Assembly (NCBI GenBank): GCA_037074765.1
Contig: JBAMDO010000171.1
Span: 54,487 to 118,486 of the forward strand
Origin: Mansonella perstans
Lineage: Eukaryota; Nematoda; Chromadorea; Rhabditida; Onchocercidae
DNA length: 64,000 bases
Reading direction: 5' to 3'
Of the stretch, positions 25,016 to 35,938 are shown in pieces (position 1 is the stretch's first letter; each line of letters starts with the position of its first letter). Under the pieces are notes generated by a model that was not told where the DNA came from, made no database searches, and saw nothing but the letters and a program-made list of their open reading frames with translations. Position numbers and translations under genes: made by a program.

Positions 25016-25719
25016 AGATTGTACTGAGACCAGTTTCTTTTTGGTATTTCAAGGCAAGTAACAAAAATAAATTAGGGTAGATCAATAAAAAGGAACTGAT
25101 GTAAATCACAGCAATGAAACTAAATTTCATCTATTCAGCTATCTTTGCTTTGCAAAGATTTTATCACAAACATTTTCAATCAAAATTGTTTCTTTTCAGT
25201 ATGAAATAAATGATTACTTATTCCAGTCGAAAAAGTTGGAAGCTGTTAAAATAGAAAATTTCGATTAGCAGTTTTATTCTATTTTGCTACAAAATTTGCT
25301 TCCTTTAATAACGCAGTATTAAAAATAATTTCAATTATCTCGATGAATTTTAGGATACGTGTAAGATTAAGGTCGATAAAATTGTATGAAGACGAATAAT
25401 GGCCAAAATGAATAAAAAATCATCCAAAATGAATAAAAAATCATTTCTAAACAATTACCAAATATCTAAGATCATTGCTAAATCTTTGCTGGAAGCTTAT
25501 CGATGTTGTTGTAAAAGTGATGGAGTCCGCCCTCCGGATTCAGTTCCGATACGAATAGTCGGTCCCTCATCACCCAACGCAGTGACCTTTCGACACTTTC
25601 ATTTGCTTTTTTTTTTCAAATAATTTTTCCTGCTGGCATGGATTATTATTTGTGTATGTAGAAAGTTTTTATACTTAAATCTTGCACGACAAAATTACTT
25701 GTTAACAAAAAGGGCATCG
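25016..25719. repeat. Minus-oriented upstream-block copy without gene
   Basis: A more diverged upstream block in minus orientation, placed head to head with the plus-oriented block that starts near 25720, so the two make an inverted repeat. No peptide gene belongs to this piece. Confidence 0.5.
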
Positions 25720-26632
25720 TGTTCAAGGGGTGACAACTTTGAGGCGACGGGACATTGCATTGTACCTACGCTGAAATCGGAATTGAGCACCGAGGAAGGA
25801 TCCATCCCTCTAATAGTAACATCGACAAGCATACACAGCAAAATATTCAGCGATGATTTTAAACATTATTCGATATTTAAACAAAGATTTTTTATTCATT
25901 TTGGCCATAATTCACCTTAATACAATTTTATCGACCTTGGCCTAATATGAATGCTAGAATTCATCGAGTGAATTTATTCATAAATATGCGCTATTAAAGG
26001 AAATTCCGCAGCAAAATAGCACACAACAATTAACTAAACTTTTCATTAATTTTTAACAGTTTTCAAATTTTTCGATTGGAATAAGTGATCATTTATTTCA
26101 TATTAAAAAAACAACTCGAAAAAAATTTTGATTTATTAAAAATGACCGCGATAAAATCTTTCCAAACCAAAAAAGAACTGGATAGATAAAATCTAGTTTC
26201 ATTGTTATGATTTTCATCAGTTCCTTTTATTTATCTACCTTAATCCATTTCTGTCACTCGCCTTAAAATACGAAAATAAAACTGGTCTCAGAACAAAAAA
26301 CAAAAAGAAAAAATATTTAATTACTTAAATGTATTTAAAGTGAGTTCTATTAATATCTGCTATATTAATTTTTTTCGCTGTCAAAGTGTAAGAACCACAA
26401 TTTTTATCTCTTAAATCACTGACAGTTCCTTCAATGTCTTCTTCATTGTTGAACAAAATGCTTGGAGTTTCCTCGGTTTGAAGAATGCCATGAGAACTGA
26501 CAATACAAGTGTAGTAGCCTCATAATCGGTTGGTGAAACGACTAATTTTGTAATTTGATTAAGCGGTAACTTTCCTTATAACGCAAGATTAAAGTTATCA
26601 TGAAAGCCCTTGTTTCAGATTGCAAGAGAATT
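25720..26632 (+). repeat. Upstream block of peptide copy 7
   Basis: Plus-oriented upstream block lacking the solo LTR (empty site near 26505-26515 with GTAGT in place of GTAAT). Ends in TGTTTCAG before the peptide frame. Confidence 0.58.
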
Positions 26633-26816
26633 ATGATGAAATTTATAGTATATCTTATACTGTTCATTTATTACGGTAGCACTGATGTTGTACTGATAAT
26701 CTCATCTCATGAGATTACCAGTACAACAACCACCAGCACCAGGAGCAGGAGTAAAGGTAGGACTAGAGCCACCAAGTCCACTGACTATACAAATCCAAGC
26801 ATCTCAACATGGATAA
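26633..26816 (+). pseudogene. Peptide gene copy 7, frameshifted
   Basis: The start MMKFIVYLILFIYYGST matches the family, but about 22 extra bases after GGTAGCACT shift the frame. The original frame resumes downstream (QQPPAPGAGV, then LTIQIQASQHG and a stop at 26814). Read straight through, the signal peptide is instead fused to a Thr/Ser/Arg-rich tail that continues past 26900. I call it broken, while noting that the straight-through frame stays open for 111 codons from an upstream ATG at 26600. Confidence 0.55.
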
Positions 26817-27312
26817 TAAATACGAAGTTCAAAAGTTATGTTCAAATGAATGCTGCTTTTACAAAGTATATACATTGCACATATATACATATATATTATA
26901 TACATATATACATACAGTACTATACATTGCGTTAATTCTTGGACATTCACGCAAATCGTAACACAAAACTCCGTTTTTTTCTCTTTTCTTTTCAAACAGT
27001 GGATACAATAAACTGAGAAATTCTGAAAAGCAAAATTTTTGAAATTTAAAACATAAGCGTTTAAAATTAATCAAATTAATCATTAATAGCTATTCTGAAA
27101 TCACATTATATTATAATATGATGATTATTCAGTGAAAATTTTTATCAGCGATCCAATATCTCTAAAAAGTATTATGATTCAGAAAATCAGACCCAGAATA
27201 ATGACTAAATAACTTCACCATTATTAAATTTTGCATTATTAAGAAATAATCTTATTTCATGATTATTGCAATATAAGGCTTAAAAGCTTACCTTCGAAGA
27301 AAGTATTATCCA
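26817..27312. repeat. Shared 3' flank between convergent copies 7 and 8
   Basis: This is the minus-oriented 3' flank of copy 8, equivalent to the reverse complement of about 17684-18140. It abuts copy 7 at 26817, so the two genes converge over only about 500 bases. TA-rich runs near 26870-26930. Confidence 0.5.
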
Positions 27313-27480
27313 TTATCCATGTTGAGATGCTTGGATTTGTATAGTCAGTGGACCTGGTCGCATCGGTACTCCTACCCCTACTCCTGGTCCTGGTGCTGGT
27401 GGTTGTTGTATCGATAATCTTGTCATGACGGTGCTGTCGCAATAAATGAACAGTACAAGATATACTATAAATTTCATCAT
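27313..27480 (-). CDS. Secreted Pro/Gly/Val-rich peptide, copy 8
   Basis: The 55-residue frame starts MMKFIVYLVLFIYCDS, then RLSIQQPPAPGPGVGVGVPM, and ends PGPLTIQIQASQHG. The repeat is degenerate (GPGVGVGV), with no VGVAPG. A TTATTTCAG acceptor lies before the ATG and the donor GAAG|GTAAGC after the stop. It forms a diverged subgroup with copies 7 and 9 (tail with LTI and QHG). Function unknown. Confidence 0.64.
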   Translation of the reverse strand: MMKFIVYLVLFIYCDSTVMTRLSIQQPPAPGPGVGVGVPMRPGPLTIQIQASQHG

Positions 27481-28310
27481 AATTCTCTTGCAATCTGAAA
27501 TAATGGCTTTCGTAATAAATTTAATCTGCGTTATAAGGAAAGTTACCGCTTAATCAAATTACAAAATTAGTCGTTTCACCAACCGATTATGAAGCTATTA
27601 CACTTGAACTATTAGTTCTCATGGCATTCTTCAAACCGAATAATCTCCAGGCATTTTGTTCAACAGTGAAGAATGCATTGAAGGAATGGACAATGATTTA
27701 AAAAGTGGTTCTTACACTTTGACAGCGAAACCAATTAATACAATAGATATTAATAGAACTCACTTTAAATACATTCAAGTGATTAAGTATTTTTCTTTTT
27801 GTTTTTTGTTCTAAGACCAGTTTTATTTTCGTATTTCAAGGCAAGTGACAGAAATGGATTAAGGCAGATAAATAAAAAAGAACTGATGAAAATCATAACA
27901 ATGAAACTAGATTTCATCTATTCAATTCTTTTTTGCTTTGCAAAGATTTTATCAGCAATCATTTTTAATAAATCAAAATTTTTTTCGGGATTGTTTTTTT
28001 AATATGAAATAAATGATCACTTATCCAGTCGAAAAATTTGAAAACTGTTAAAAATTGATGAAAAGTTTGGTTAATAGTCGTATTCTATTTTGCTACAGAA
28101 TTTTCTTTAATAACGCAGTATTTATGAATAAATTCACTCGGTCAATTCTAGCATGCATATTAAACTAAGGTCGATGAAATTGTATAAAGGCGAATTATGG
28201 CCAAAATGAGTAAAAAATCTTTGTTTAAATATCGACTAATGTTTAAGATCATCGCTGAATATTTTGCTGTGTATGCTTGTCGATGTTACTATAAAAGGGA
28301 TGGGATGAGT
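27481..28310 (-). repeat. Upstream block of peptide copy 8
   Basis: Minus-oriented upstream block with the antisense open frame at 27799-28002. It continues to the edge motif near 28370. Confidence 0.58.
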
Positions 28311-28744
28311 TCTTCCTCGGCGCTCAATCCAATTTCAGAGTAGGTACAGTCCGATTCCCATCGCCTCAAAGTTGTCACCCTTCGAACACGAAGCCCTTTT
28401 TGTTAACAAGTAATTTTGTCGTGCAAGATTTAAGTATAAAAAAGAATTATTATTTGTCCATCAATTTTCTTTTTTATTTAACGAACAAATGAACAAACAA
28501 ACCATTGAAAAAAGACAGACAAATAATAATTTTTAATTATCGTTTGTCTTCTAAAGATCATCATTTGTCAATTGAAAATCTTTACTAATCTTTTAGTGAG
28601 ATTATATTAATCATCTGAAAGATTATCATTTGTCAATTAAAAGTTTTTATTAATAATGCAAAAGATTATTATTTACCAATTGAAAATTTTTATTAATAAA
28701 AATTATAATCTCACTAAATTTTAGCAGTAAACTAAAATTCATCA
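28311..28744. repeat. Block edge and inverted minisatellite pieces
   Basis: Contains the recurrent edge (GTTGTCACCCTTCG) and several inverted copies of the AGATTATCATTTGTCAATT minisatellite motif. No gene. Confidence 0.45.
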
Positions 28745-29432
28745 GGGTGAGTGAATTTATTTATAAACCCTGCGTTATTAAAGGAAGAAAATTCTAAAAA
28801 AGTGGCAAAACAGAATACATCTATTCACCAAATCTTTGTTAATTTTTAACAATTTTCAAACTTTCCGACTGCATTAAGTGATTGATCATTTATTTCATAT
28901 TAAAAAATACAATTCCGAAAAAATTTGATTTAATAAGAATGATTGCTGATAAAATCTTCGCAAAGCAAAAAAATAACTGGACAAATGAAATCTAGTTTCA
29001 TTGTTATGATTTTCATTAGTTCCTTTTTATTTATCTGCCTTAATCCATTTCTGTCACATGCCTTGAAATACGAAAATAAAACTGATCTCAGAACAAAAAA
29101 CAAAAAGAAAAAATATTTAATTACTTGAACGTATTTAAGGTGAGTTCTATTAATATCTGTTATTTTAATTGATTTCGCTATCAAAATATAAGAACCACAA
29201 TTTTCATCACTTAAATTATTGTCAATTCCTTCAATATATACTTCATTGTTGAACAAAATGCCTGAAGTCTGTTCGGTTTGAACAATGCCATGAGAACTGA
29301 TAGTTCAAGTGTAATAGCCTCATAATCGGTTGGTGAAATGGCTAATTTTGTAGTTTGATTAAACGGTAACTTTCCTTATAACGCAAGATTAAAGTTATTA
29401 CGAAAGCCATTATTTCAGATTGCTAGAGAATT
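28745..29432 (+). repeat. Upstream block of peptide copy 9
   Basis: Plus-oriented upstream block, no LTR, single GTAAT at the insertion site. The minus strand is open for 108 codons (28930-29256), joining two pieces that are separate frames in other copies. Confidence 0.58.
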
Positions 29433-29600
29433 ATGATGAAATTTATAGTATATCTTGTACTGTTCATTTATTGCACCAGCACTCTCACGAGATTATCGAT
29501 ACAACAACCACCAGCACCAGGAGCAGGGGTGATACCAGGAGGAATGATGCAACCAGGTCCACTGACTATATTAATCCAATCGTCTCAACAACATGGATAA
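29433..29600 (+). CDS. Secreted Pro/Gly-rich peptide, copy 9
   Basis: The 55-residue frame begins MMKFIVYLVLFIYCTSTLTR, then LSIQQPPAPGAGVIPGGMMQ, and ends PGPLTILIQSSQQHG. It is the most diverged member and has lost the GVGV repeat while keeping the signal peptide, the QQPPAPG segment and the HG terminus. The acceptor before the ATG and a donor-like GAAAGTAAGC after the stop are retained. Function unknown. Confidence 0.62.
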   Translation: MMKFIVYLVLFIYCTSTLTRLSIQQPPAPGAGVIPGGMMQPGPLTILIQSSQQHG

Positions 29601-30590
29601 TGGGATAATACTTTCTTTGAAAGTAAGCTTTTAAGTCTTATATTGCAACAACCATAAAATAAGATTATTTCGTAACAATTCAATATTTTTTAGCAATTTG
29701 CAGTTCATAGACGTTTGCTAGGAATAACTTATGAAAGATTTTAAGTATTGAATTTATTAATTTGAATTTTTTGTTGTTATTTACTCTGAAATTATTATAT
29801 CTACTAACCTCTAACTCAAATTGACTGGTTGAAATTGAAGACGTACTTTTTATATAAACTGCAAGAAATTAAATAAGATAGCTTTGGTTCCTGCAAACAG
29901 AATTTTGTTGTTTTTCTATATTCGCTGGTTTCAAGTCGAAAATTTCAAGTTCGCTTCAATAAATGATTAAATGCTAGAAATTCATCAAATGAACAATTAT
30001 GGATGGATGGAACATTTCTTCAAATTAGAATTAGAAAAAATCCAATAATTGAAATATTTGGAATGCAAATTGTGAATTTTTTATAGCAGTTGTTAATTTT
30101 ATTGTTTATATATATATATATACTATCACAGTGGCATGTTGTCTTGACATTCAAACACTTTTTGAACTGTTCACATTCCGCATTAATCTAAGCCAGAAGA
30201 AAATGTTCACGAATTAATTTACTAATCTGCATTATCAACAATGCCAAAGCCAAATTTTAGAGGGAGGACCAGCTCCATGGTCATAAATGACCATTTTTTT
30301 TTTTTTGCCAAGCATCTTATCAAAAGCTTATCAACTAAAACTTAATAATACCTCATTTTCAGAAAATATGGACCAAATATTATTTGTGCAGATGATCTAT
30401 CATTGAAATTCCATTTTTCTCCTACCTTGGATATTGTTTTTCTCGAAATTTTTGTTTACCGTTAATTGCTATTTATTCAACAATAGTAAATGATAAGTAC
30501 TAATAAAGATTTCAAAATTTTGTTGAATTTCATTTTTTATTCAACCTGGTATGCTACGGTCATTAATTAGATGTATCTTAACTTCAGTTT
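29601..30590 (+). pseudogene. Inverted array piece with che-12 3'-end fragment, copy e
   Basis: Reverse complement of roughly 2480-3480. On the plus strand, 30150-30215 reads LDIQTLFELFTFRI, then NLSQKKMFTN and a stop, a decayed version of the che-12 C-terminus with its 3' flank continuing to about 30590. This is the right end of the array as I can trace it. Confidence 0.6.
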
Positions 30591-31552
30591 CCTGAAATTG
30601 AAAATTGATGTGTTTCGACTTCAATTTTAGTGATTTAAGAGATTAAAATTGCAGTTCTTATACAAACATGCAAAAATTGTTATGACGCTACTATCATGTG
30701 TTTCAGTAACGAATTAGTGATTTCGTCTCGACTGTGCTGCTAGTGCCAAACAGCAATCAAAGTAGTCCATGCTTTGCTCAGATTTATGCTTTAAAAGCAG
30801 TAGTAAAACATGTTTTTAGCCACTGAACTTGAAAAGAGACGAAGGTATTCTAGATTGCTAACGGATCAATCTGCTTTTTTCTTTTAATACTCTTGACAAA
30901 CGTTACATAAGAAATATTGTAATATTCAACAACATACGGATGAATTGAACGTAAAATTGTTGGGATAAAATCTTTTTTTTATCATTAAATAACATCACAC
31001 GTGCTCGTTAGTTTTTCGTGCTTGCCCTATTTCAACCTTCGGTAATTCCTTTTTCTCCCGACCGCAAAGCATGTTATCAGAGCATGCATCACTATTTTAG
31101 GAATGACTTCATGATACCGATAAAAAGGTAAAAAGCGTACAACCAGTTAGTCTGCCTTCAGATTACTACAAATATTTCCCAGCTTCAATGAAAAGAAACA
31201 TCTGTCCAATGCAGAGAAAAGTCGAGCGCACGCTATTCAGATTCTGTCAATTTTCAGTTGTTGACTTCAATATTTGGATGATTGACCCAATCGTTTAATA
31301 TCAGGTGTAGATGGTGAACTGCAGATACCTCATTACAGATACTTTGTTTTAAGACTAGATCAATTATTTTTTGCATGGGCACAAGCCAGACAGATGTTCA
31401 GAAGTACAGGAAAAAAATCAGTGGCGAAACTTTGTTCATCGATTCGTGCATCCTACGTTTGAGAAATAAATGCGAAAAAGCAAAAAAATCGTATATTTAA
31501 GTTTCTTCGAGGAAGGTGCAATATTTCTTAGGAAAAGAAATGCGATTATAGA
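30591..31552. other. Non-array intergenic DNA, nothing recognised
   Basis: AT-rich single-copy-looking DNA between the array and the histone locus. No credible coding frame, repeat or RNA gene seen. Confidence 0.5.
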
Positions 31553-31975
31553 TCAAGCAGTCAGAATCCGGACGGTTGCCCTATGAGTCATATAAAACTG
31601 ATTCAATGAACAACAAATAAAGCAGAAAAAGGTACTTGGATTTTTAATATTTAAATAAATCGGACAATAACATGAAATATACTGTCTATTTTGTCTGTTT
31701 TTCTTTTTTTTTTTTTCATTGGCAGAGATTCTACGTTTTTCTAATGTAAATACAGACAAAAATGGAAAACTATCTTCATATGTGAAAAATTTCGAATTCT
31801 GAAATAATGAAATTCGTATAGAATTGGTTATCATAAAATTAAATTTACAGGAAAAATAGTTTAATAGAAAAAGTAACATCATATAATACAATAAGAAGCC
31901 ATCCTTGCATAGAAAGTATCGCAACAATAAACTTTTTATTTGCCTCAGATAAAATACAACTGATATTAATATCAC
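31553..31975 (-). other. 140-codon open frame, doubtful
   Basis: The longest unspliced open frame of the window. It is Phe/Leu/Ser/Lys-rich, includes a poly-lysine run from a T tract and several hydrophobic stretches, and has no recognisable domain or splice support. A frame this long is somewhat unlikely by chance in such DNA, but the residue composition follows the base composition. I list it as a weak hypothetical only. Confidence 0.15.
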
Positions 31976-32085
31976 AGCGTTTAAATCTTTGGGTTATGAT
32001 TTCCCAAAAATAAACTACGTCATGCTAGGGTCAATTTGCTCAAAAGTTAACGTCTGATCAGCCAGCAGCTTGAAAGGAGCGATGA

Positions 32086-32377
32086 GTGAATATTGGGCAG
32101 CACACCACTTTCAGGTTCAACGTCGTTCCGTATAGTTAATTGCACGTCTCACTGCTGATCCGACTCCTGTTGTTGGCACGCGCCCATCTCCAGCCAATTC
32201 CAAAACTTCGGTGACTAGGTATTCAAGCACTGTTGCAAGATATACTGGAGCAACGGCAGCAATCCGATTAGCGTATTTACGTTTGCGAAGAAAACGATGA
32301 ATACGAGCAATCAGAAAAACCAATCCAGCTCTGATGGATCGCGATTTGTCCTTCTTGGACTTTTTAAGACCTGACAT
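32086..32377 (-). pseudogene. Histone H2A-like, frameshifted C-terminus, copy 1
   Basis: The open frame (32117-32377, 86 codons) begins [19 protein letters not shown] and keeps the H2A histone-fold core through [20 protein letters not shown]. It then leaves the H2A frame: the continuation is still present in other frames, first as [10 protein letters not shown] (compare ARDNKKTRI), then as VQLTIRND and GVLPNIH (32086-32106). Two small indels (near 32185 and 32145) therefore separate core, final helix and docking domain. The acidic-patch residues of the second helix are kept; those of the later part are lost. It is divergent from H2B with a 524-base shared promoter and has a TATAAATA box 90 bases upstream. 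Probably a pseudogene, possibly a short H2A variant, because copy 2 keeps the same 86-codon frame. Confidence 0.75.
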
Positions 32378-32466
32378 TTAAAGCTGATTAAAAACCAAAA
32401 TAAAATGAACCGACCAAACACGGTAAATCGACCTCGAACAATGATGCAGGACTGGTAATAATTCGT

Positions 32467-32474
32467 TATTTATA
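32467..32474 (-). promoter_or_regulatory. TATA box of H2A copy 1
   Basis: TATAAATA on the minus strand, 90 bases before the H2A ATG, mirrored by the H2B box on the other side of the shared promoter. Confidence 0.5.
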
Positions 32475-32803
32475 GAGGTTCAGTAATGACAACAAATTAA
32501 ATCCACTTACTCGAGCCGACTTTTCTCTCTCTGCTTCTTTTCTCTTATCGGATGTCTTTTCTATTCAAAAATAGTCGAATTTAAATGCGTTTTTAGGCTA
32601 TTTGAGATAAATTGTCTGGTAGTGATTTGAGGTGATTTGAGCAATGTGCGGATTCAGCTATGAAATCGTGATGTTATCCATCCTTGCTTGTCTTTGAGAT
32701 AAAAACATTTAGAATACGGTAGATTTCTCCCAATCTGGTAGACCATTTTTGAATTTTCTCGAATTGCGGCGAGGAACGAGCGCGTAGCTTATGCTCTCAA
32801 GAA

Positions 32804-32813
32804 TGAATAAATA
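32804..32813 (+). promoter_or_regulatory. TATA-like box of H2B copy 1
   Basis: TGAATAAATA about 90 bases before the H2B ATG; conserved at the same distance in copy 2. Confidence 0.4.
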
Positions 32814-32901
32814 GGCTGCCCGAGACATTATCCCGTTATTGCAGTTATCTATTAAGTGGAATCGGCGATTGTGTCAGTGACTGTAGCGCAACTATTTGAC
32901 G

Positions 32902-33258
32902 ATGGCGAAATCAAAAAAGCAGGAGAAAGTTGAGAAGAAATCGGGAAAAGAAGAAATAAAGAAGCAACGACGAAGTCATCGGAAGGAATCTTACTCGGTG
33001 CACATCTATCGTGTCCTCAAAAGTGTTCATCCGGACATCGGGATTTCTTCGAAGGCAATGTCGATAATGAATTCTTTCATTAACGACGTCTTCGAGCGAA
33101 TTGCAATTGAGGCAAGCCGTCTGGCACGTTACAGTAAGCGATCAACGATGGCAGCGCGAGAAATCCAGACAGCTGTTCGCTTGATTCTCCCGGATGAGTT
33201 AGCGAAGCACGCGGTGTCCGAGGGCACCAAAGCTGTCACCAAGTACATGAGCTCATAG
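32902..33258 (+). CDS. Histone H2B, copy 1
   Basis: A 118-residue core histone that pairs with H2A in the nucleosome. The basic tail starts [13 protein letters not shown]. The fold follows with [51 protein letters not shown] and [20 protein letters not shown]. The C-terminal helix keeps the lysine of AVTKY that is ubiquitinated in other eukaryotes. I start at ATG 32902; an in-frame TTG six bases earlier is not needed, and copy 2 has the matching ATG. Several unusual substitutions ([21 protein letters not shown] end) suggest a variant or relaxed copy. A histone-type 3' stem-loop follows. Confidence 0.92.
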   Translation: MAKSKKQEKVEKKSGKEEIKKQRRSHRKESYSVHIYRVLKSVHPDIGISSKAMSIMNSFINDVFERIAIEASRLARYSKRSTMAAREIQTAVRLILPDELAKHAVSEGTKAVTKYMSS

Positions 33259-33300
33259 TTTAATGGCCTCACGCTTTCTCTTTCACTACTCAAACCCAAC

Positions 33301-33316
33301 GGTCCTCTTTAGGGCC
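33301..33316 (+). terminator. Histone mRNA 3' stem-loop, H2B copy 1
   Basis: GGTCCT CTTT AGGGCC: a 6-base-pair stem (one G-U pair) with a four-base loop, followed by ACAAA and preceded by AAACCCAAC, 42 bases after the stop. This is the classic replication-dependent histone processing signal. Confidence 0.85.
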
Positions 33317-34813
33317 ACAAATTAATGAGTTATACTTACCTGTTCATGATCTGATATAATCTACCATGCATGTTTTATGTGATGTAAATAGAGATTTATT
33401 ACATTTGTAATAGTGTAAATGCTATTATGGCGGGGATGGGATGTTTGAGAATTTGCTCATGCATTCGTACAAGCTTGTAAATAGATTTCAAGTTTCCGCC
33501 AATAAAATAGGGTTGCGCTGCGATTAGTTTATTCCACTGTCTCACGGTTATAATTCTAGATTTAAGATAAGCTCAAAATGTTAGCAGACTGCCCACTAAT
33601 ACTCGTTTACTTTTAAATTCCGTCTATTTTCGTGGCTTAGCTTGAAATGTGTAATGAAAATGATTTTTGGTAATTGTTGAACGACTCATTTCTCTGTTGA
33701 GAGAATTTGAATTTCTGAATTGAATTTGAATTTCTTAATTGCAATTCGCTCGAAGTTAATTAGAAATCTTTATATGTCATGTTAATTAAAAATATTCTGT
33801 TGCATCCAAGTAAAATTCCTAAACTAACCATTTGCTCAATCTTTTAGCACAAGAAGTGATGGACTGGATTATAATTAAGTAAACAATATAGCATGAATTG
33901 TTAAACTTTATGAAATCTAAAAACGAAATCTATGATAATTAAAAATTTAAATGATATAGCATTAGTTGTTTAAATGCAATCGGATTTGGATAAAATTTCA
34001 AAATGTTTGAAAAAAATTTTACTAGTTTATGAAAATATAATTTTTAAAAAATATTAAGATCTCTTTTTTTTTGCATATTTCAATGATTGATAGTTTTAGC
34101 GATAACTTTTCTTTATTTACAATACTTTACAGCTATTAATTAGCTTATTAATTTCAGCGCTTCACAGCTATTGATTAACTTACTAATTTCAAGGCTTTGC
34201 AGTTATTAATTAGCTTAGTTTAACATTTGTTGACTGATTGATTTTAATAATTTATTTTTATTTTGATTTCTGATAAAAAGGAATTGTTAAAACAATTTGA
34301 AATCTTTTAGTAATATATCGAGTTAAGAAATTTTAATGATTTTTACTTTTGAAATTTTAATGTTTTTTTTTTCCAAAAAACTTTCCTCACATCAATTTCT
34401 GTGCATTTTTATTGGGCTATTTTGATGACTTTTGCATTCTGACGAGAATTACTTTGTAGGCATATAGCATCGAGAACAATTTTGCAGCTGTTGAAAGGCC
34501 AGAACAAAAATTTGGTAAATTTGGTTTTTTTTTTTTGTTGTTTGAAGTTCTTTGAACACTGAACGTCCTTCTTGATAGGCTTCATTATTAAACATCTTAC
34601 CGATTCTGAATGTCAGGTATCCAAGCTTAGTGTCCCTCATCTCTAGCACAGTTCAAAGATGTCTTAGCATAATTATCGTTAGCATTGATATAGCTACCTT
34701 ATCTACTAGAAACTTCACACCTAAGTTTCTACACACATAAGTTCTGTGATACATAAAATGGAAAGAGGAATTAAACTATTGTTTATCATTTGTTTATTTT
34801 TTTGAATTTTTAG
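33317..34813. other. H2B downstream flank, no gene
   Basis: To about 33725 this matches the flank of H2B copy 2 (39131-39530). Beyond it is AT-rich DNA with a degenerate repeat of about 42 bases (CAGCTATTAATTAGCTTA-like) at 34128-34220. A minus frame at 34449-34649 contains MFNNEAYQEG, similar to the antisense frame of the upstream blocks, but has no splice support. Confidence 0.45.
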
Positions 34814-34968
34814 GATTTTGTTTCATTTTTCGCCGAATTTGAAGCGATTTACGAACGAAATTGCTACATGCATGTACGAGATGTTTATGAACGAGAGATC
34901 TGTAATGTTCTGGGTGCAATAGTAAAACTGCTAGATCGATATTCCGATGATTACAATTGGACTTATAA
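34814..34968 (+). pseudogene. Orphan serine palmitoyltransferase 2 exon
   Basis: A TTTTTAG acceptor and a TATAA|GTAATT donor bound a 155-base exon reading DFVSFFAEFEAIYER, then YMHVRDVYEREICNV and LDRYSDDYNWTY. This matches the N-terminal segment of SPTLC2/SPTL-2, the PLP-dependent subunit that starts sphingolipid synthesis, where YMRxRDxxxRPIxSVPGA and DYNWxxK are characteristic. The PGA there is LGA here and the pyridoxal lysine region is absent. No other exon of the enzyme is in the window. Its 3' end and donor are tandemly duplicated just downstream. Probably a displaced exon fragment. Confidence 0.6.
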
Positions 34969-35830
34969 GTAATTGTGATATTCCAATGATTACAATTGGA
35001 CTTATAAGTAAGTGTGACAATCTGATGATTAGTAGGAATTATGCTTGCTAGAAAAAAATATTTTGACATCAAATTATGGTCTTGAAATTATTCTTTAAAA
35101 TTTGAACTGTGTGTATTGCTATAAAGCACATAGATTTCAGTGACATTTTTCAAGAAAATTAGAAATGAAAAGACTGGAATCAATGCACTTTTTTTGTGAG
35201 AAAATGACACTATAAAATTAAAAATGGATTTGTTAATATTGTAGGAGTATAGTATTTTGATATTGTATGCGTATAGTATTTTAATGTTGAGTGAGCATAG
35301 TATTCTATGTTTGTGTGAGTACAGTATTTAATATTATGTAGTTGCAGTATTTTGATATTCTGTAAGTATAGTATTTTAATATCTTGATCATTTCATGATA
35401 TATTATTATTGTATCACAGTTGTTAAAACTGCTTTGCAATTCCTGGAATCTTCGTCCAAATCATTGTTCAGATTTTTAAAGTACAGTTAAAACTATTAAA
35501 TAATTGAAAGTTTTTAGAAATCTTGCGATTTTATTGTAGAAAAAAAATATGATGTGATCTGTAGAATTACGAATATCACAGGGATCAATAAATGGTATGT
35601 AAAATAAAAGTGACTTATCATTCTAATCACTACACTTATTAAAATTTATTTCTGATCCAAAATATTGCACTAAGTGTTTATGATAATAGTAAAATGCCTA
35701 GCAAAATTTAAGTTCCTGGTAATAATGATAAAATTGAAGATTTAATTTAGCAAAAATTTTCGCCATCTTATTTGAATTACTCCAATTATAATAATTGATC
35801 AGTGTGTAGGAAATCTGATAAACTACTCAC
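34969..35830. repeat. AT-rich flank with short tandem repeats
   Basis: Holds a second copy of the SPT exon end plus donor (34984-35013) and about six degenerate copies of AGTATTTTGATATTGTG-like units at 35241-35385. No gene. Confidence 0.5.
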
Positions 35831-35938
35831 TTCAAACGAGCGATTAAGAAAGCTGTTACACTTCCGGATTTGACAACGTCTACACCGGCACGTGAAGCAT
35901 TTCCTTGAATAGGAGTATAATCGTAGAACTTTGCTTCC
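35831..35938 (-). other. Exon-like frame with splice sites, unidentified
   Basis: On the minus strand an AAGCTTCAG acceptor and a perfect GTGAGT donor bound 108 bases reading EAKFYDYTPIQGNASRAGVD, then VVKSGSVTAFLIARL. The composition is that of a real protein exon and clearly unlike its surroundings. I do not recognise the family, and no neighbouring exon fits. Likely another displaced exon. Confidence 0.4.

Noticed and set aside
31553..31975. 140-codon minus frame as a membrane protein gene
   Set aside because: Hydrophobicity and lysine runs follow the T/A composition; no domain, signal peptide or splice support. Kept only as a very weak entry.
32141..32190. A tiny intron restoring the H2A frame
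   Set aside because: The only GT-AG pair gives about 32 bases, below plausible intron length, and does not restore both shifts.
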